DNA from: Flaccisagitta enflata
Taxonomy: Eukaryota > Chaetognatha > Sagittoidea > Aphragmophora
Assembly (NCBI GenBank): GCA_965153355.1
Contig: OZ231127.1
Coordinates: forward strand, 17,236,001 to 17,300,000
Reading direction: 5' to 3'
DNA length: 64,000 nt
The position numbers and the translations under genes are program-made. The notes under the pieces are model-generated. The model saw only the letters and a program-made list of their open reading frames with translations. It was not told the origin of the DNA and searched no databases. Below are positions 1-11,783 of the stretch, piece by piece (the first letter of the stretch is position 1; each line of letters opens with the position of its first letter).

Positions 1-288
<288 letters not shown>

Positions 289-566
289 AAAATGCGGACT
301 AAGAAAGAGGAAGACGAGACTGGGAATGAGAAAAAAAAAGAGAGTTCCAGGGGAAACAGAAGGTCCATTTATACTGTTTACATCTCACATCGGATCCATG
401 GGATCCTCTTTTCATAAATATAGGCTTCCTCCATGTTTTGGAGGGTTCATCCGGGCGTGGCTGAAAAGAGGGTCTCGTAGGGGAGGAGGGCGGGGTGGGG
501 GGGGGGACAAAAATGTGGTCGGGATATGGCAGGAGGAAATTGGAAAAAGATGGAGAGAGAGAGGGT

Positions 567-568
<2 letters not shown>

Positions 569-658
<90 letters not shown>

Positions 659-689
659 TTTTGACTCATGCTCACAATGAGCAAGGGAA

Positions 690-724
<35 letters not shown>

Positions 725-734
725 AACAAACAAA
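569..734 (+). repeat. (GA)n followed by (CAGA)n and (CAAA)n
   Basis: Pure GA at 569-655, a 35-bp spacer, then CAGA and CAAA tetranucleotides at 690-734. Confidence 0.9.
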
Positions 735-888
735 CTCACAGGGATGCAGTTGGTCTGTGTTCGTTTATCACCCTGATGAAGTTGGTGTCGGGGTGTCTTT
801 AACCCAGCAAGAAATATGTCTGGGTTGTCGAGACTAGTTATGCCGACAGTCACCAACCTCTATGAAATAGGGAAAAGAAAAGAAAATA

Positions 889-1085
889 ACAAGTGACGCG
901 GGGTCACAATATCGTGGCGGACGGGTGGGCAGGGGCATCCAACCCCCAACCACAAACATACTCGAAAAGTGTTTAAAACACTCGTTTTGCCACTTTTCAA
1001 CTCGATCATTACGGACGGATCTACGGACGGATCTACGGACGGACGGCCAAAGCCTCTTATAGAGTTGCGTGTCCGCAACAAAAAA
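889..1085 (-). mobile_element. GTCY-hairpin element copy
   Basis: It contains GCGGACGGGTGGGCAGGGGC, repeated GGACGGATCTAC core units, and CCTCTTATAGAGTTGCGTGT ending in a GTCCGCAAC hairpin arm followed by A6. Confidence 0.6.
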
Positions 1086-1529
1086 TACTGAGAATACGAG
1101 AGTAGGCAAGTAGTTCCTACTCCAAGCGCTGATTTCGTATGCGCCTTAATCGAAACAGATGACTTTCATAAATGATCGGGGAAAGAAAGAAACGCGAGTG
1201 ATGGAACGAAGGCCAAAAGGACGAATTTTTGAAGGATGATGGGAAATCCAGCGGCTTCTTCAAGACTTGTTGAAGATTGTGAGGACAACACACTATTTTA
1301 GTGTACAAGATGAGGATTAATGACCAATCCAGACCCAAAAAATACAGACCGAGGACGGATACACGTTGACCCTAGACGGGGGCAATGATGAGAAATGCTA
1401 ATCAAACATTTGGGCAGGAATGTAAAAGAAAAGCCCCCACATTCCCCGAAAAAAAAACCCTGTCACTGACAGATGGACGGATCGACTGACCGACTAGTAG
1501 ACGGACTGACCAACTTGACAACCAAAAGA

Positions 1530-1840
1530 GTCACGTAGATTGCGATAAACATTTGATAGAATTGTGTCCGGTGGTTTCCATGGCATTCTACTCCTTGATT
1601 TCTTTTGTAAACAAAGTTCCCCCATGAGTCATTAAGAAAACTATGAATAGAAAAGTCCGCTGAAAAATAGAAAGAAAAAGAGCGCGAAAAAAGCTTACCG
1701 TAAGAACCATCAAAAAATATTTTCCATCTATTCTTCCATCTGAAAATTGAAAAAACGCTTGACCAAAACATTTCTGTAAGTATAGGGTAATACCCCATAA
1801 CTAAGTTCTTGCAGTGAAGTGATTTCCTGCTCATGAACGC
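1530..1840 (+). repeat. Interspersed repeat, copy 1
   Basis: It shares GTCCGGTGGTTTCCATGG, AACTATGAATAGAAAAGTC and AGCGCGAAAAAAGCTTAC with 8660-8950, which lies inside the hAT-like element. A short GACGGATCGACTGACCGAC core sits just upstream, at 1472-1512. Confidence 0.7.
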
Positions 1841-2756
1841 ATCTTGACTGCAAAATTGGAAAGGTAGGAAGAGATTAAAGCAGGAGGAGTCGACATGTAG
1901 ATTACGGAATGGCGAGTAGCGCCACTGCTCGGCAAGCTAAGAGGGCGTCTCGGCAATTTTTGGAAGAAGGAGGAAGATAAAGAAAACAAGAATGATTCCG
2001 CATTGGCCATTAGAAAGATAAACAACTAGGATGCATATCGTAGTTCTGCTAATTCCTCCTCTTTTTTGTAACAAAAGGTAATCGCAGCATTGATTCTGAT
2101 AACCTGATGATATGTCAATGAGTATTTTCAGTTTGAGCTCAATTATTCACTTTTATCATCAGGGCAGTTTTTTCATAAACTGCTCTGATATTTAAATAGC
2201 TGAAGCCATGGGTGCGAAATTGGTTTAAAATGAAAAAATGTCAAATAATCTTCCATTTGAGACCAATCTGGTATCTATAGCTCAAGCTGTCTACAAACAA
2301 GAACAAATCAAGGAAAATCTTCCCTGATAAAAGAAGAAGAATTTGAGCTGAAAATGAGCATCTTCTGGAAACGCCTCTTTTACTTCAATTTAATGTTGCG
2401 GGCAAACTATTCAACTCAGACCCATGAAATTTTTATACAATAAATGTCAAACATAGTTCTTAATGAGATAAATAATTCCAGGCAATAAAGAGGATGCATC
2501 TAGGAGTAAAAGCTTAATACTTTTTTGCATTTGACAATGTTCACACTGTATCAAGTTCGTAGTCGAATTGAATTTGCCCATCGATTTTATCGTGATATCG
2601 TTTTAATTTTAGGTCTTTGGCATTTTACTAGTTCAACATTTTTTGAAAAACTATTTCTATAAAAAGATTTTCTTCAGATAAACATTTTTACTTTTTGTTG
2701 GACACTTCTCATATCAATAGTATGCATGTCTAAGAGGGAGTGCCGAAAAAGACGTG
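1841..2756. other. AT-rich interval without recognised genes
   Basis: Nothing beyond short open frames was seen. Confidence 0.4.
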
Positions 2757-2776
2757 TCACTCTCTCTGTCTCTCTT

Positions 2777-2823
<47 letters not shown>
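2757..2823 (+). repeat. (TC)n/(TCTG)n tract
   Basis: Dinucleotide repeat with a TCTG-rich start. Confidence 0.9.
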
Positions 2824-2827
<4 letters not shown>

Positions 2828-3129
2828 CCTTCTAGGCGCCATAGTCGAAAATTTGTTTGAACTGAGTATTGAATCGAAGGCTGAAGTCTAAGTCTAAATC
2901 CAGCTCCAGCTGAAATAATTCAATTTCGGCCCAATGGAGGAGTCAGGAAAAAGGACAAACAGAAGAGTAAGAGGAAAGAGGAGAGATTGGCTAAAAAAAA
3001 AAACAGAGGGAGAAGCAGAGGAAAAAAAACAGATATCAGGTGGGAAAACAAAAAAAAGGACGTAGACACATGGACGGAAAAAATATGGATTATCAACAGA
3101 CACCCAATAACCTATTATCATGGTATAGG

Positions 3130-3131
<2 letters not shown>

Positions 3132-3221
<90 letters not shown>
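3132..3221 (+). repeat. (GA)n tract
   Basis: Pure dinucleotide repeat of about 45 units. Confidence 0.95.
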
Positions 3222-3224
<3 letters not shown>

Positions 3225-3326
3225 GGATTGAGGACCCTGATAAGGCTTTGAAATGATCAGCATGTACTCTTTTGGTTTTGCAGTCATTTTTGCAGTATTA
3301 GTTGGACTGTTGTTGATTTTAGAAGA

Positions 3327-3628
3327 AACAAGGCCAACAACTTACAGTCGAGTGCGCTTGTTAAGACCAAAAGACTAGAAGACTATAAGACTAAAAGACC
3401 AAAAGACCAAAAGACCAAAAGACCAAAAGACCAAAAGACCAAAAGACCAAAAGACTAAAAGACTAAATGTAAATTGTCTTGAAATAACTTAACATTACTT
3501 AGAATGATGAAAAATGACCAAAAAAAGCTTAGCGTGACAGACCGACAGACCAACAAACCAAACCGACCGACCGACCGACAGACAGATGGACAGAGCGGGT
3601 CATAGAGTCGCGTGCAGGCGACTAAAAA
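3327..3628 (-). mobile_element. GTCY-hairpin element containing an 8-bp tandem array
   Basis: It begins AAACAAGGCCAACAAC. It contains an array of GACCAAAA at about 3390-3465, then GACCGACC repeats, and ends AGAGTCGCGTGCAGGCGACT followed by A5. Confidence 0.6.
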
Positions 3629-3924
3629 TGCTCAAGTAGCTCAGTGGAAACCTTCATTTACATAAACAAAGCAACAGTTAAAGAATCATGCCTTGTCGAC
3701 ATACTAAGATTCCTTTCATATAATTAAAACTGTATCTATGACATATTCGGTTTGTTCACTGACTGAAAATGAAAAGATGGGCCACATTTTCTAGACTTAG
3801 CGGCGTTCATAAAAAGCCAAAATAAAGTGGGAAATTGGCCAAAGCACATGCGGTGAAGCCAACATCAATGCGGTCAGTTGAGGGGGGGGCTTGTTGGATA
3901 CCGTCTACTAGTTTATGAATCTAT

Positions 3925-4012
3925 AAAAAGGCAAAAGGCAAGAGGCAAATGGCAAAAGGCAACAGGCAGGAAGCAGGGAGCAGAAGCCAAGAGGCAAGAA
4001 GCAAGACTGGAG
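3925..4012 (+). repeat. Degenerate 7-bp repeat (GGCAAAA/GGCAAGA)
   Basis: Twelve or so imperfect heptamers, all purine-rich with one C. Confidence 0.65.
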
Positions 4013-4539
4013 ATGTAAGGCAATAAAAAACGTTTCATTAAGTAGAAACACTATCAGAATAATGATTGTATTAAAGTTACACTTGTTTGAAATTTTTAAT
4101 CATTGTTATTGATCCAAAAGAATCTTAAAAGGTTTTATTGAACAGTCTGGTCAATCAAATCACTTCTTGATGCCGTGGGACAGCAAACAAATCAACCTGG
4201 CCTGATGTCTATCCCAAGGACAGTATCCTTGTACATTTTCAGTTGGAAAGTAATGAGAGAGTTGGGAAGGCAAAAAGAAAGTGGTAGAGTGCACATAATG
4301 GATGTTGCGTGTCGCGTGCGGGGCGAGAAAGACCATTATTGCCAAAGGAAAAACAACAACGAAGGCGACAGCGAGAAAAAACGAAAGAAAAAATTCGCTT
4401 GTTTTGTCGCTCCCCGTGTTTTTGTTTATTTGTCAATAAATGGCTTGTAAAAAATCATGAGCGTCTTTTTTGCATTTACCGCAACTCTTTTTATTTTTAA
4501 GTTTTGTTTACGCTCCTTGTTTTTGGGCATTATGCTTTC

Positions 4540-4578
<39 letters not shown>

Positions 4579-4875
4579 AAAAAGGCCCCAAACTGACACA
4601 TTCTATTTCTGTCGAATCACATGTGAGTGGGTTTTTGCCATGGTAACTGTTCTCATTCCCTCATCCATCATGATTTCCGTTTCGTTTTCAGCCCGGCTTG
4701 GACACTCACTCCACAATCATCAGCGTTTGCGCAACAACTAAAAGCATTTTAAAGTGATTTTCTCTCTTTTTGTCTTTTTTTTCCATCTTTTTTTTCTTTT
4801 TTGTACGATTGCCATCTTTTTACGTTTGCCATTCTTTCTTTCTTTCTTTCTTTCTCTCTTTCTTTCTTTCTTTCT

Positions 4876-5006
4876 GACACAACTTATAAGAGGCTTTGTC
4901 TGTCCGTCTGTCCGTCCGTCCGTCTGTCCGTCCGTTGGTGAGCACGACGAAAAAGTGCGCATTTCGCTCCTGCCCACCTGTCCGCGGCCGTGTATCCGGC
5001 TTTTTT
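4876..5006 (+). mobile_element. GTCY-hairpin element copy with (TTTC)n on both sides
   Basis: ACTTATAAGAGGCTTTGTC leads into GTCCGTCTGTCC repeats, then GCTCCTGCCCACCTGTCCGC and the end GTGTATCCGGC. The 5' hairpin is degraded. (TTTC)n tracts flank it at 4838-4874 and 5008-5040. Confidence 0.6.
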
Positions 5007-5174
5007 CTTTCTTTCTTTCTTTCTCTTCTTTCTTTCTTTTTCCTTCTCTTTCTTGTCAGTCCTACCATATCCTATGTTCTCCCACAATACTTTTACCCCT
5101 CCACACCTGTCTTCGCCAATCCCGTTTTCCTCACCTTTCCCCACCGATCCTTCCTTCCTCCCTTCTAACTTTTT

Positions 5175-5353
5175 AGTCGCGTACACGCAACTCTACAATC
5201 CGCTATGTCCGTCGGTCTGTCGGTAACACTTTGCTTTTTTGGCGATTTTGGCGTTTTTTGCATCATCGCTCCTGCCCAAATGCTTGGTTAGCCTTTTTTA
5301 TCACCGCCCCTGCGCACCCACATGCGACTTCACTAGCCGTGTGTACGGCCTTG
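5175..5353 (+). mobile_element. GTCY-hairpin element copy
   Basis: It starts AGTCGCGTACACGCAACTC and has a short GTCGGTCTGTCGG core. It ends with CACATGCGACTTCACTAGCC and GTACGGCCTTG. The (GTCY)n core is short in this copy. Confidence 0.65.
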
Positions 5354-5526
5354 TTTTCCCGAAAGCGGTGATCTTTTCCGACCCTTGAAAGCGGCGTAAC
5401 ATCATTTGCATTGGTAGATTTCCTCTCCATTAGCCCACTTTTCTATTACGTCATCCAACAAGTCAGCATCTGGCAATTGGCAATCGACTGTCGACAGTCA
5501 ACGGACGTTCTTCATGCCTTCTCGCT

Positions 5527-5930
5527 TTCATTCATTCATTCATTTATTTACTCGTTCATTCATTTATAGATTTATTCATTCATTTTAGGATTTATTCATT
5601 TATTCATTCATTCACTCATCCATTCATTCATTCATTCATTCATTCATTCATTCATTCATTCATTCATTCATTTATTCATTTAACCATTCATTCATTCATC
5701 CATTCATTCATTCACTCATTTATTTATCCATTCATCAATTCATCCATTCATTCATTCATCCATTCATTCATTCATTCATTTATTCATTCATTCATTCATT
5801 CATTCATTCATTCTTTCATTCATTCATTCATTTATTCATTTATTCATTCATTCATTCATTCATTCATTCATTCATTCATTCATTCATTCATTCATTCATT
5901 CATTCATTCATTCATTCATTCATTCATTCT
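5527..5930 (+). repeat. (CATT)n array, about 400 bp
   Basis: Long CATT/TTCA tetranucleotide array with scattered TTAT and CATC variants. A second CATT array of about 145 bp is at 36185-36330. Confidence 0.9.
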
Positions 5931-6339
5931 TTAATCGCGAGATACATGTACCGGAACTTAGCCATGTTTTTATGCGGGGGTCCAGATTCTGTAGATGCAT
6001 TCAGGTTTTACATGTGATTGCATATGTATTTCCTCCGTCTGGTGTCCTTTAGGAAGCATCTTCTGAGCGTGTTATCTGCATTTTTGATGCTGGCTCACCT
6101 CCCGCCCTCATTCTTTCAACATTTTCCATTCCATCTGCACTCTGTACCATTTTTTCTATCTTTTCCTCAATCTTTTTCTTTTCCCTTTCTCAATCTTAAT
6201 CTTTTTTTTTTTAATCTTCTTCAATAGAGGTCTGCTTTCTCCGCTCTTCCGCAAGAATTTATAAAAACGATCTTCATATGGCCAACCTCGGAAGGGAAAA
6301 AGTGAAAACCGTTGATTGTCTGAAAGAGATTCCAGTTGA

Positions 6340-6560
6340 ACATACTTATCATAAGAGGGTATGTCCGTTGGTCGGTCGGTCGGTTGGTCTGCATGTCTGT
6401 CCGTCACGATTTTTCCATAAACACTGAAAATCGGCGATTTTCAATGCTGGAATTATTCCAAAGCATATCAAGGCGCATCCAGAGACACCGCAGCTGATGT
6501 GGGTTGTCCGTCCATCTGTCCCTCCATATATCTCACATGTCTGGCGCCAAAGTTGATACA
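6340..6560 (+). mobile_element. Degraded GTCY-core element
   Basis: CATAAGAGGGTATGTCCG is followed by GTTGGTCGGTCGGTCGG. A second short GTCCGTCCATCTGTCC block occurs at about 6507. The terminal hairpins are not recognisable. Confidence 0.4.
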
Positions 6561-6904
6561 CGCCGAGACACAGTCAGGACGCATCATTGCCTGATCGGGC
6601 TTTTAATGTATGACTTGAACTGAGAAATGTTTGATATAACAATTGCCTGTGGCTTTAAGTTGAAATGTTTCTCTGCGTGATGCCATTTCAATTTGTTTGT
6701 AATTTTACATCGATTTGACGGTTGAATGTTGGCTTGAATAGCAGCTTTGAGAAAAGCGCAAGTTGTCCATTAACCTCACATTATTTGTGTTAGGTTTTCC
6801 GTCTGACCTGTCAATGTCTTTTTGTGAACCGGCCTCCGTTTCTATTTCTCTTTTTTGTCGTTGTTCTTCTTTTACTGCACTTTTTTGTGTGGTCGGGTTT
6901 TTCA

Positions 6905-6910
6905 TGCTTT

Positions 6911-6984
<74 letters not shown>

Positions 6985-7205
6985 TGTTTTAGTCTGTTCG
7001 TAAATCGTTACTTTGATATTGATGGTGTGGTCCATTGTTTTCACGTAACTCTCTGAGTTTGAGCTCAGTGTGTTGATCTGTGATGGTCAATTTTTATAAT
7101 GGACGGCGAGGCCTTGTCCCGCGCTATTCGCACACGACATCGTTCTCAGAGTATTCTCATTTCAAACCATATTCCTACTCCTGATACTTTACTTATGTCT
7201 TTCAG
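6905..7205 (+). repeat. (TG)n-led interspersed repeat, copy 1
   Basis: A (TG)n tract is followed by TTTTAGTCTGTTCGTAAATC, TCCATTGTTTTCACGTAACT and GGCGAGGCCTTGTCCCGCGC. The same order occurs at 13365-13676. A short ATG frame (MDGEALSRAIRTRHRSQSIL) is open here but loses its Met in copy 2. Confidence 0.75.
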
Positions 7206-7721
7206 ACCTATGTTGCTTTGATTTTAGAAGGTCCTCCTTCCAAGCATCTGTTTATTTCACTTCCATCCTTTGGCTGTTCTTAGTTTGTTTGACCTTTCTC
7301 CGGTCCTCATTGCCTTTTTTTTTTAATACACTAGTCTCTTCTTTTCTGTGTCCATTCCTTTTTCTCTTTTCCCAATCCCCTTTTTTTTGTCCCTCGTACA
7401 GTCTTTCTTGCTGCGGGTGCTCTCAAATGTACTACTTTTCTCCATCCTTGAGCGACCCAAGCATTTTGTGGCCTTTGACCCCGAAACTCGTCCCATTCCC
7501 GGCAGCCAAAGTCTTCCTCGTTTCTCCTTCGATTCGCCTTCTTACATTGTAGTCTTCTGTACTTCTACATTTCCCCTCCTCTTCACCAACTGAGTTACTG
7601 ATGCCAAGTTTACTATACACAACTCAACCTTTAGACGCAGAGTTTTTTTTCTTTTTGATATTTCTTTATTCCCCCTCTATTCGTTTCCCCCCCCCCACCC
7701 CAAGCCAAACTTCTAATTCTC

Positions 7722-7925
7722 ACCAACTCTCTTGCTCCTCTGATTCTCACTCCCTTCCTCCCACTCTCTTGCTTCTCTGATTCTCCCTCCCATTTCCCAA
7801 CTCTCTTGCTCCTCTGATTCTCCCTCCCTTTCCCCCAACTCTCTCGCTCCTCTGATTCTCCCTCCCTTCCTCCAACTCTCTTGCTCCTCTGATTCTCCCT
7901 CCCATTTCCCAACTCTCTTGCTCTC
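7722..7925 (+). repeat. Minisatellite, unit of about 37 bp (CTCCTCTGATTCTCCCTCCC)
   Basis: Five or six units of CTCCTCTGATTCTCCCTCCC plus TTTCCCCCAACTCTCTTG. The array ends just before the hAT-like element. The same unit forms the array at 10021-10155. Confidence 0.8.
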
Positions 7926-7945
7926 AAAGGGAGTGGTGACCTATG

Positions 7946-9433
7946 TAGGGCCGGCAGTAGTTAACTTTAACTAGTTAGTTAACTAGTTAATTTTCTGAAA
8001 GTGGTAGTAGTTAACTAGACCAAATTAACTAGTTAAAATAGTTAAAACAAAAAAGTAAGTGTTGAATTGTTAAGTCCTTTGAAACGCTCTAAGCTGTTGA
8101 AATTAGATTTGTAAGCCTGCTTTTTGTGCCTGCAATTACATTTGTGCGTCTGTACTCTGCAAGACAGAAGCTTCTTGCATCAGTTCAAACTGAAAATGGT
8201 CGTGATACAAAAATCACGTCCTGAAAGTGTTTTATGCTCCAATATGTGGAATCATCTTAGGATTATGGCAAGTGATCCAGAATGGGTCAGGAACTCAGGA
8301 CGCTTTCAATTAGGTCATTAGACCCAAGTCAACTATTGTTTTCTATTCTGCCTCTTTGGTGATTCCAATCATCCTTCTCAGTCCATACTGTCTTTTGGGG
8401 CCTTTCAATAAAACCCATTTCTCTGCAGACTATCAATGCTCAAGTAAATGTGTTTAGATTTTTTTCATCTCATGTAATATTCAACCTCATTGCATATGGA
8501 TTTATCATTTGCACTAAATTGAATGTTTATAAGTATGTATCTGTCTATTGTGTATTGGTCTGTCAGCCTGTCTGCCACTCAATCATTCCACATTTTAGTT
8601 TTATTTCAGTTTTCTGTGAATTACTCATACTACAACTTATTTTATTGAAGCAAAGGATATCTGATACATTTGAGAGAGTTCTGTCCGGTGGTTTCCATGG
8701 TATTCTGCGCCTTGATTTTTGTTGTAAACGTAACTCTCCCAAGAGTTTTTAAGGAAACTATAAATAGAAAAGTCTTTCAGAATAAAGAACAAAAAAGAGC
8801 GCGAAAAAAGCTTACAGAAAGAACCATCCAAAATTTTTTTCTAATCTTTCTTCTGTTTGAAAATTAAAAAAACTCTTGACCTGAACATTTGTGAAAATGC
8901 AGGGTAATACCCCATTTCTAAGCTCTTGCAGTGAAACAATTTCTTGCTCATGTGGGATCATCTACAAGCAAGTATTCATGATTTTTGAACAATTTGACTA
9001 GTTCATTGATCAATTACCCTGTTGAAATAAAAAGTGTAATAGTTGTTCAACAACCTCTGCATCTTTTGTTGGGGTAGAAAGAGTCTACAATGCAGCAGGA
9101 CTGTGTTTCTAAAGTGATAGTTTCTCTCTCTAACAGGAATGTTAATAATCTTTGCTTTCTATATTCAAATTACTTCTCTTGAAAAATCTTTTCTTTTGCT
9201 CCTCATTTAGTAATAATGGACTTGATGTTTGACCTGCTTTGATTTAGGGTTGATATAATCTTGAAACAATCATTGTTTGCCGTTTGAACTAATTTTATGG
9301 TTATTCTACCAAAGATTTCACGCTTGAAAACGATGGAAGCTGGTTTTAACCACTTTAGTAGTTAACTAGGCAAAAAAGTAGTTAGTTAACTATTAACTAG
9401 TTAATTTGAAATCCTTAACTACTGCCGGTCCTA
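7946..9433. mobile_element. hAT-like non-autonomous DNA transposon (1488 bp)
   Basis: The ends are inverted repeats, TAGGGCCGGCAGTAGTTAA at the left and the complement of TAGGACCGGCAGTAGTTAA at the right. They are flanked by a perfect 8-bp direct repeat, GACCTATG, at 7938-7945 and 9434-9441. An 8-bp target duplication is the hallmark of the hAT superfamily. The subterminal regions are dense in TTAACTAGTTAACTAGTT motifs. No intact transposase frame was seen inside. It lies between two arrays of the same 37-bp-type minisatellite (7722-7925 and 10021-10155). Confidence 0.82.
8660..8950 (+). repeat. Interspersed repeat, copy 2 (inside the hAT-like element)
   Basis: Homologous to 1530-1840 over about 300 bp, including GAACCATCCAAAA and GTAATACCCCAT blocks. 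Either the hAT element picked this repeat up, or the 1.5-kb copy is a fragment of a related hAT element. Confidence 0.7.
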
Positions 9434-10020
9434 GACCTATGTTATCATAGTCTTCTCATTGTCTACTTCTTTTTTGTCTTCTTAGGTCCACTTTTCCAGT
9501 GTTTTTGCATTTCTTTCTGTATTTCTGTATATTAACGATTTTTTTTTGTGTGTGCATGTCTCACATTTGACATAACCCTCAATTTCCCAGTATGATTGTT
9601 ATGTACACCAAGTAGAATCAACTATTTTTCAAGCAGATGATACTCGTCCTTTATTTTGTTATCAAACTAGACATGAATCGTTCTTTTTTTTTAAAACTGA
9701 TCTCCAGAAGTTGAAAGGGTTTTGATCTTTTTGCTACCCGCATATAAACTCGAGATTATCATCATGTCTCGTCTCGACCAAAAATCCGGAATGAAAGTTG
9801 TAAAGAATATATTCCCAGAAGCTTGACACACCGATATTGTCTTATTGATTTCTACACTGATTGTGTAATTCTATTGCCTCCATTTAAGCATATTCCTTCT
9901 CAAATTAGATCTTATAAAGAGTACATTTCTATCCGAAATGACTACTACACTTCCCAATGTATTTCACGATTACATTTTAAACATCAACACCTCCACATTG
10001 AATGACACTTTAGAAAAGCC

Positions 10021-10155
10021 TCCCTTTCCCCCAACTCTCTCGCTCCTCTGATTCTCCCTCCCATTTCCAAACTCTCTTGCTCCTCTGAGTCTCCCTCCCT
10101 TTCCCCCAACTCTCTTACTCCTCTGATTCTCCCTCCCTTTCCCCCAACTCTCTGG
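10021..10155 (+). repeat. Minisatellite, same unit as 7722-7925
   Basis: About four units of the same C/T-rich repeat, 2.1 kb further on and just before the pogo element. Confidence 0.8.
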
Positions 10156-10196
10156 CGACCTTTTAAGCTCAGCTCATTTCTCATAATCCCAAAGTA

Positions 10197-11153
10197 CAGT
10201 GGGAACCCGATTTAACGTCCTTGAAGGGACCAGGGTATTTTGGACGTTAAATCCGAGTGTTGTTAAATCGAATTCTAAAATTTCTACAATTTTTTTCTTT
10301 TTACTAACTATATTTAAGAGAAGACATTTTAAGCCTATGTTCAAAAAAGCAATAAAAAAAAGAAAAAAAATTATCTAAAGGGATTGTAAAATAAAACAGT
10401 GTATTGTATGATAAATAACAATGCAAATTTAGCAAAAGTATTACTGTAGCTATAACAAGCTTTACCGCATAGATAATGGCAATTCAATTTTACAGCCAAA
10501 ATCATGGAAAGACAGTTTTAGCAATGATAGGAATCACACTGTAGCTACTTAGGCGGGTGGGAAGGTCCAGTCTCATCACCGTTGTAAATTCAGTTGTCTA
10601 AGTATCCTTTCATGAAAGATAGAAATTGCCTCTTTATTGCCCTACCAATGCCGTGTTCACGTCGCCTTCCTCTCTAGAAATGATTTTTTGACTATGGTAA
10701 GATTTGGCTTTGAAACGAGACAACCACCAGACGCAAAAAAATCTTTTATTTTTTTTTTTCAGCCGCAAATTTGAGAGCTTTCTCTTGTATCAAATCGCCA
10801 CTGATGGGAACATTGTTTTCACCCATCGCGCCAATGGCTCGTCAATCACATCAAAAGGAGACTTTTTGAAGGATTTTGCAGTGGAATTTTGATTTTTGGA
10901 AAATTCAGCCTTGGCGATCGTTGAGACGATATTCCTTGGGAGGTTGAAATGTTTGCAGCCTCTACATGTTATTTTCCTGGTGGCTAAAAAGTTGACAATA
11001 TCTCCTTTTTGTCACAGCTCCAGTCTTACTCCTATTTAGCTGGTGGTGTAGATAAAATTGTCAGCATTCTAGTTCTTGAAAAAGTCGCGTGGATGAAAAA
11101 ACTGGTTGAAATGATCAAAAATCTTTCTCTCTCGTATTGTAAACACATGTTTT

Positions 11154-11216
<63 letters not shown>

Positions 11217-11488
11217 CATGGTGTATTGTTCTCATATCGAAGCATATGGTGCATTGATCTCATGTCGGAGCACTTACCGCCGAAATCTTAGGGTCGATAA
11301 ATCGGAAGAAAGTGGTCATTGGGACCAAAATTTATGGACGTTCAATAGGGTTTGGACGTCGAATCAGATGACGCTAAATCGGAAGAAATTAACACTAGAA
11401 AAGCCTAAGAAAATTCGGGACCTGACAATTCATGACGAAGAATCCGAAATGACGTCAAATAGGGTGACGATAAGGCAGTAGCCCACTG
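10197..11488 (-). mobile_element. Decayed pogo/Tigger-like transposon flanked by TA
   Basis: The left end is CAGTGGGAACCCGATTTAAC and the right end is the complement of CAGTGGGCTACTGCCTTATC, each bordered by TA (10195-10196 and 11489-11490). CAGT ends with TA duplication fit the Tc1/mariner-pogo superfamily. A transposase relic lies on the minus strand inside. The right third also contains a (TC)n tract at 11155-11214. Confidence 0.8.
10540..10970 (-). pseudogene. Tigger/pogo transposase relic (psq and CENP-B HTH regions, start of DDE)
   Basis: Reading the minus strand from 10970 downward gives, in order, CKHFNLPRNIVSTIAKAEFS (psq-type helix-turn-helix), EPLARWVKT, then after a one-base frameshift NVPISGDLIQEKALKFAAE. 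This is followed by SGGWLSRFKAKSYHSQKIIS (the CENP-B/Tc5 helix-turn-helix). After several stops it gives IYNGDETGP, matching the first catalytic Asp motif of the DDE domain. The rest of the DDE domain is deleted. Stops and frameshifts show that it is inactive. Confidence 0.8.
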
Positions 11489-11492
11489 TACT

Positions 11493-11702
11493 TCAAAGTC
11501 CCCCTTCTGCAAGGCACTCTTGATACTCGCTCTTCATAGCCAAGAGAAGTTGACGCAGTTCTTCATCTCTTTCTCCCTCAAGTCTACGGCGCTGAAAAAG
11601 CCTCTGGTCAGTCCACAGGAGACTTCGTAGATTGGGTGCACTCATTACCATCATCAATTCAATGGCTTTATCATAGGGATATTTGAGGGTGTGCATATCC
11701 AG
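11493..11702 (-). CDS. Short conserved-looking ORF, probably a terminal exon (unknown protein)
   Basis: The minus-strand frame encodes roughly 67 residues. They are rich in Leu, Arg and Glu, with a helical pattern (DQRLFQRRRLEGERDEELRQ, then LLLAMKSEYQECLAEGGL) and a stop. Composition is ordinary rather than low-complexity, unlike nearly everything else in the first 27 kb. It begins with Met, but an upstream AG (GAG|AGGGGCTGG) could equally be an acceptor. The helical R..L..LL...E..Y...L...G pattern faintly recalls short axonemal proteins of the CFAP141 type, which is only a loose impression. The stop codon lies four bases from the pogo element that ends at 11488. No further exon was found. 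Confidence 0.3.
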   Translation of the reverse strand: MDMHTLKYPYDKAIELMMVMSAPNLRSLLWTDQRLFQRRRLEGERDEELRQLLLAMKSEYQECLAEGGL

Positions 11703-11783
11703 CCCCTCTCAGAAGAACCAAGAGTTTAGTAGTTCCGTGCACGATGTAATGATGCTTATTTTGTGGATGATCTTTTTGACAAC

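Noticed and set aside
4754-5226. Phe/Ser-rich frames of 78-140 residues and minus-strand Lys-rich counterparts
   Set aside because: They derive from (TTTC)n tracts and a GTCY-hairpin element.
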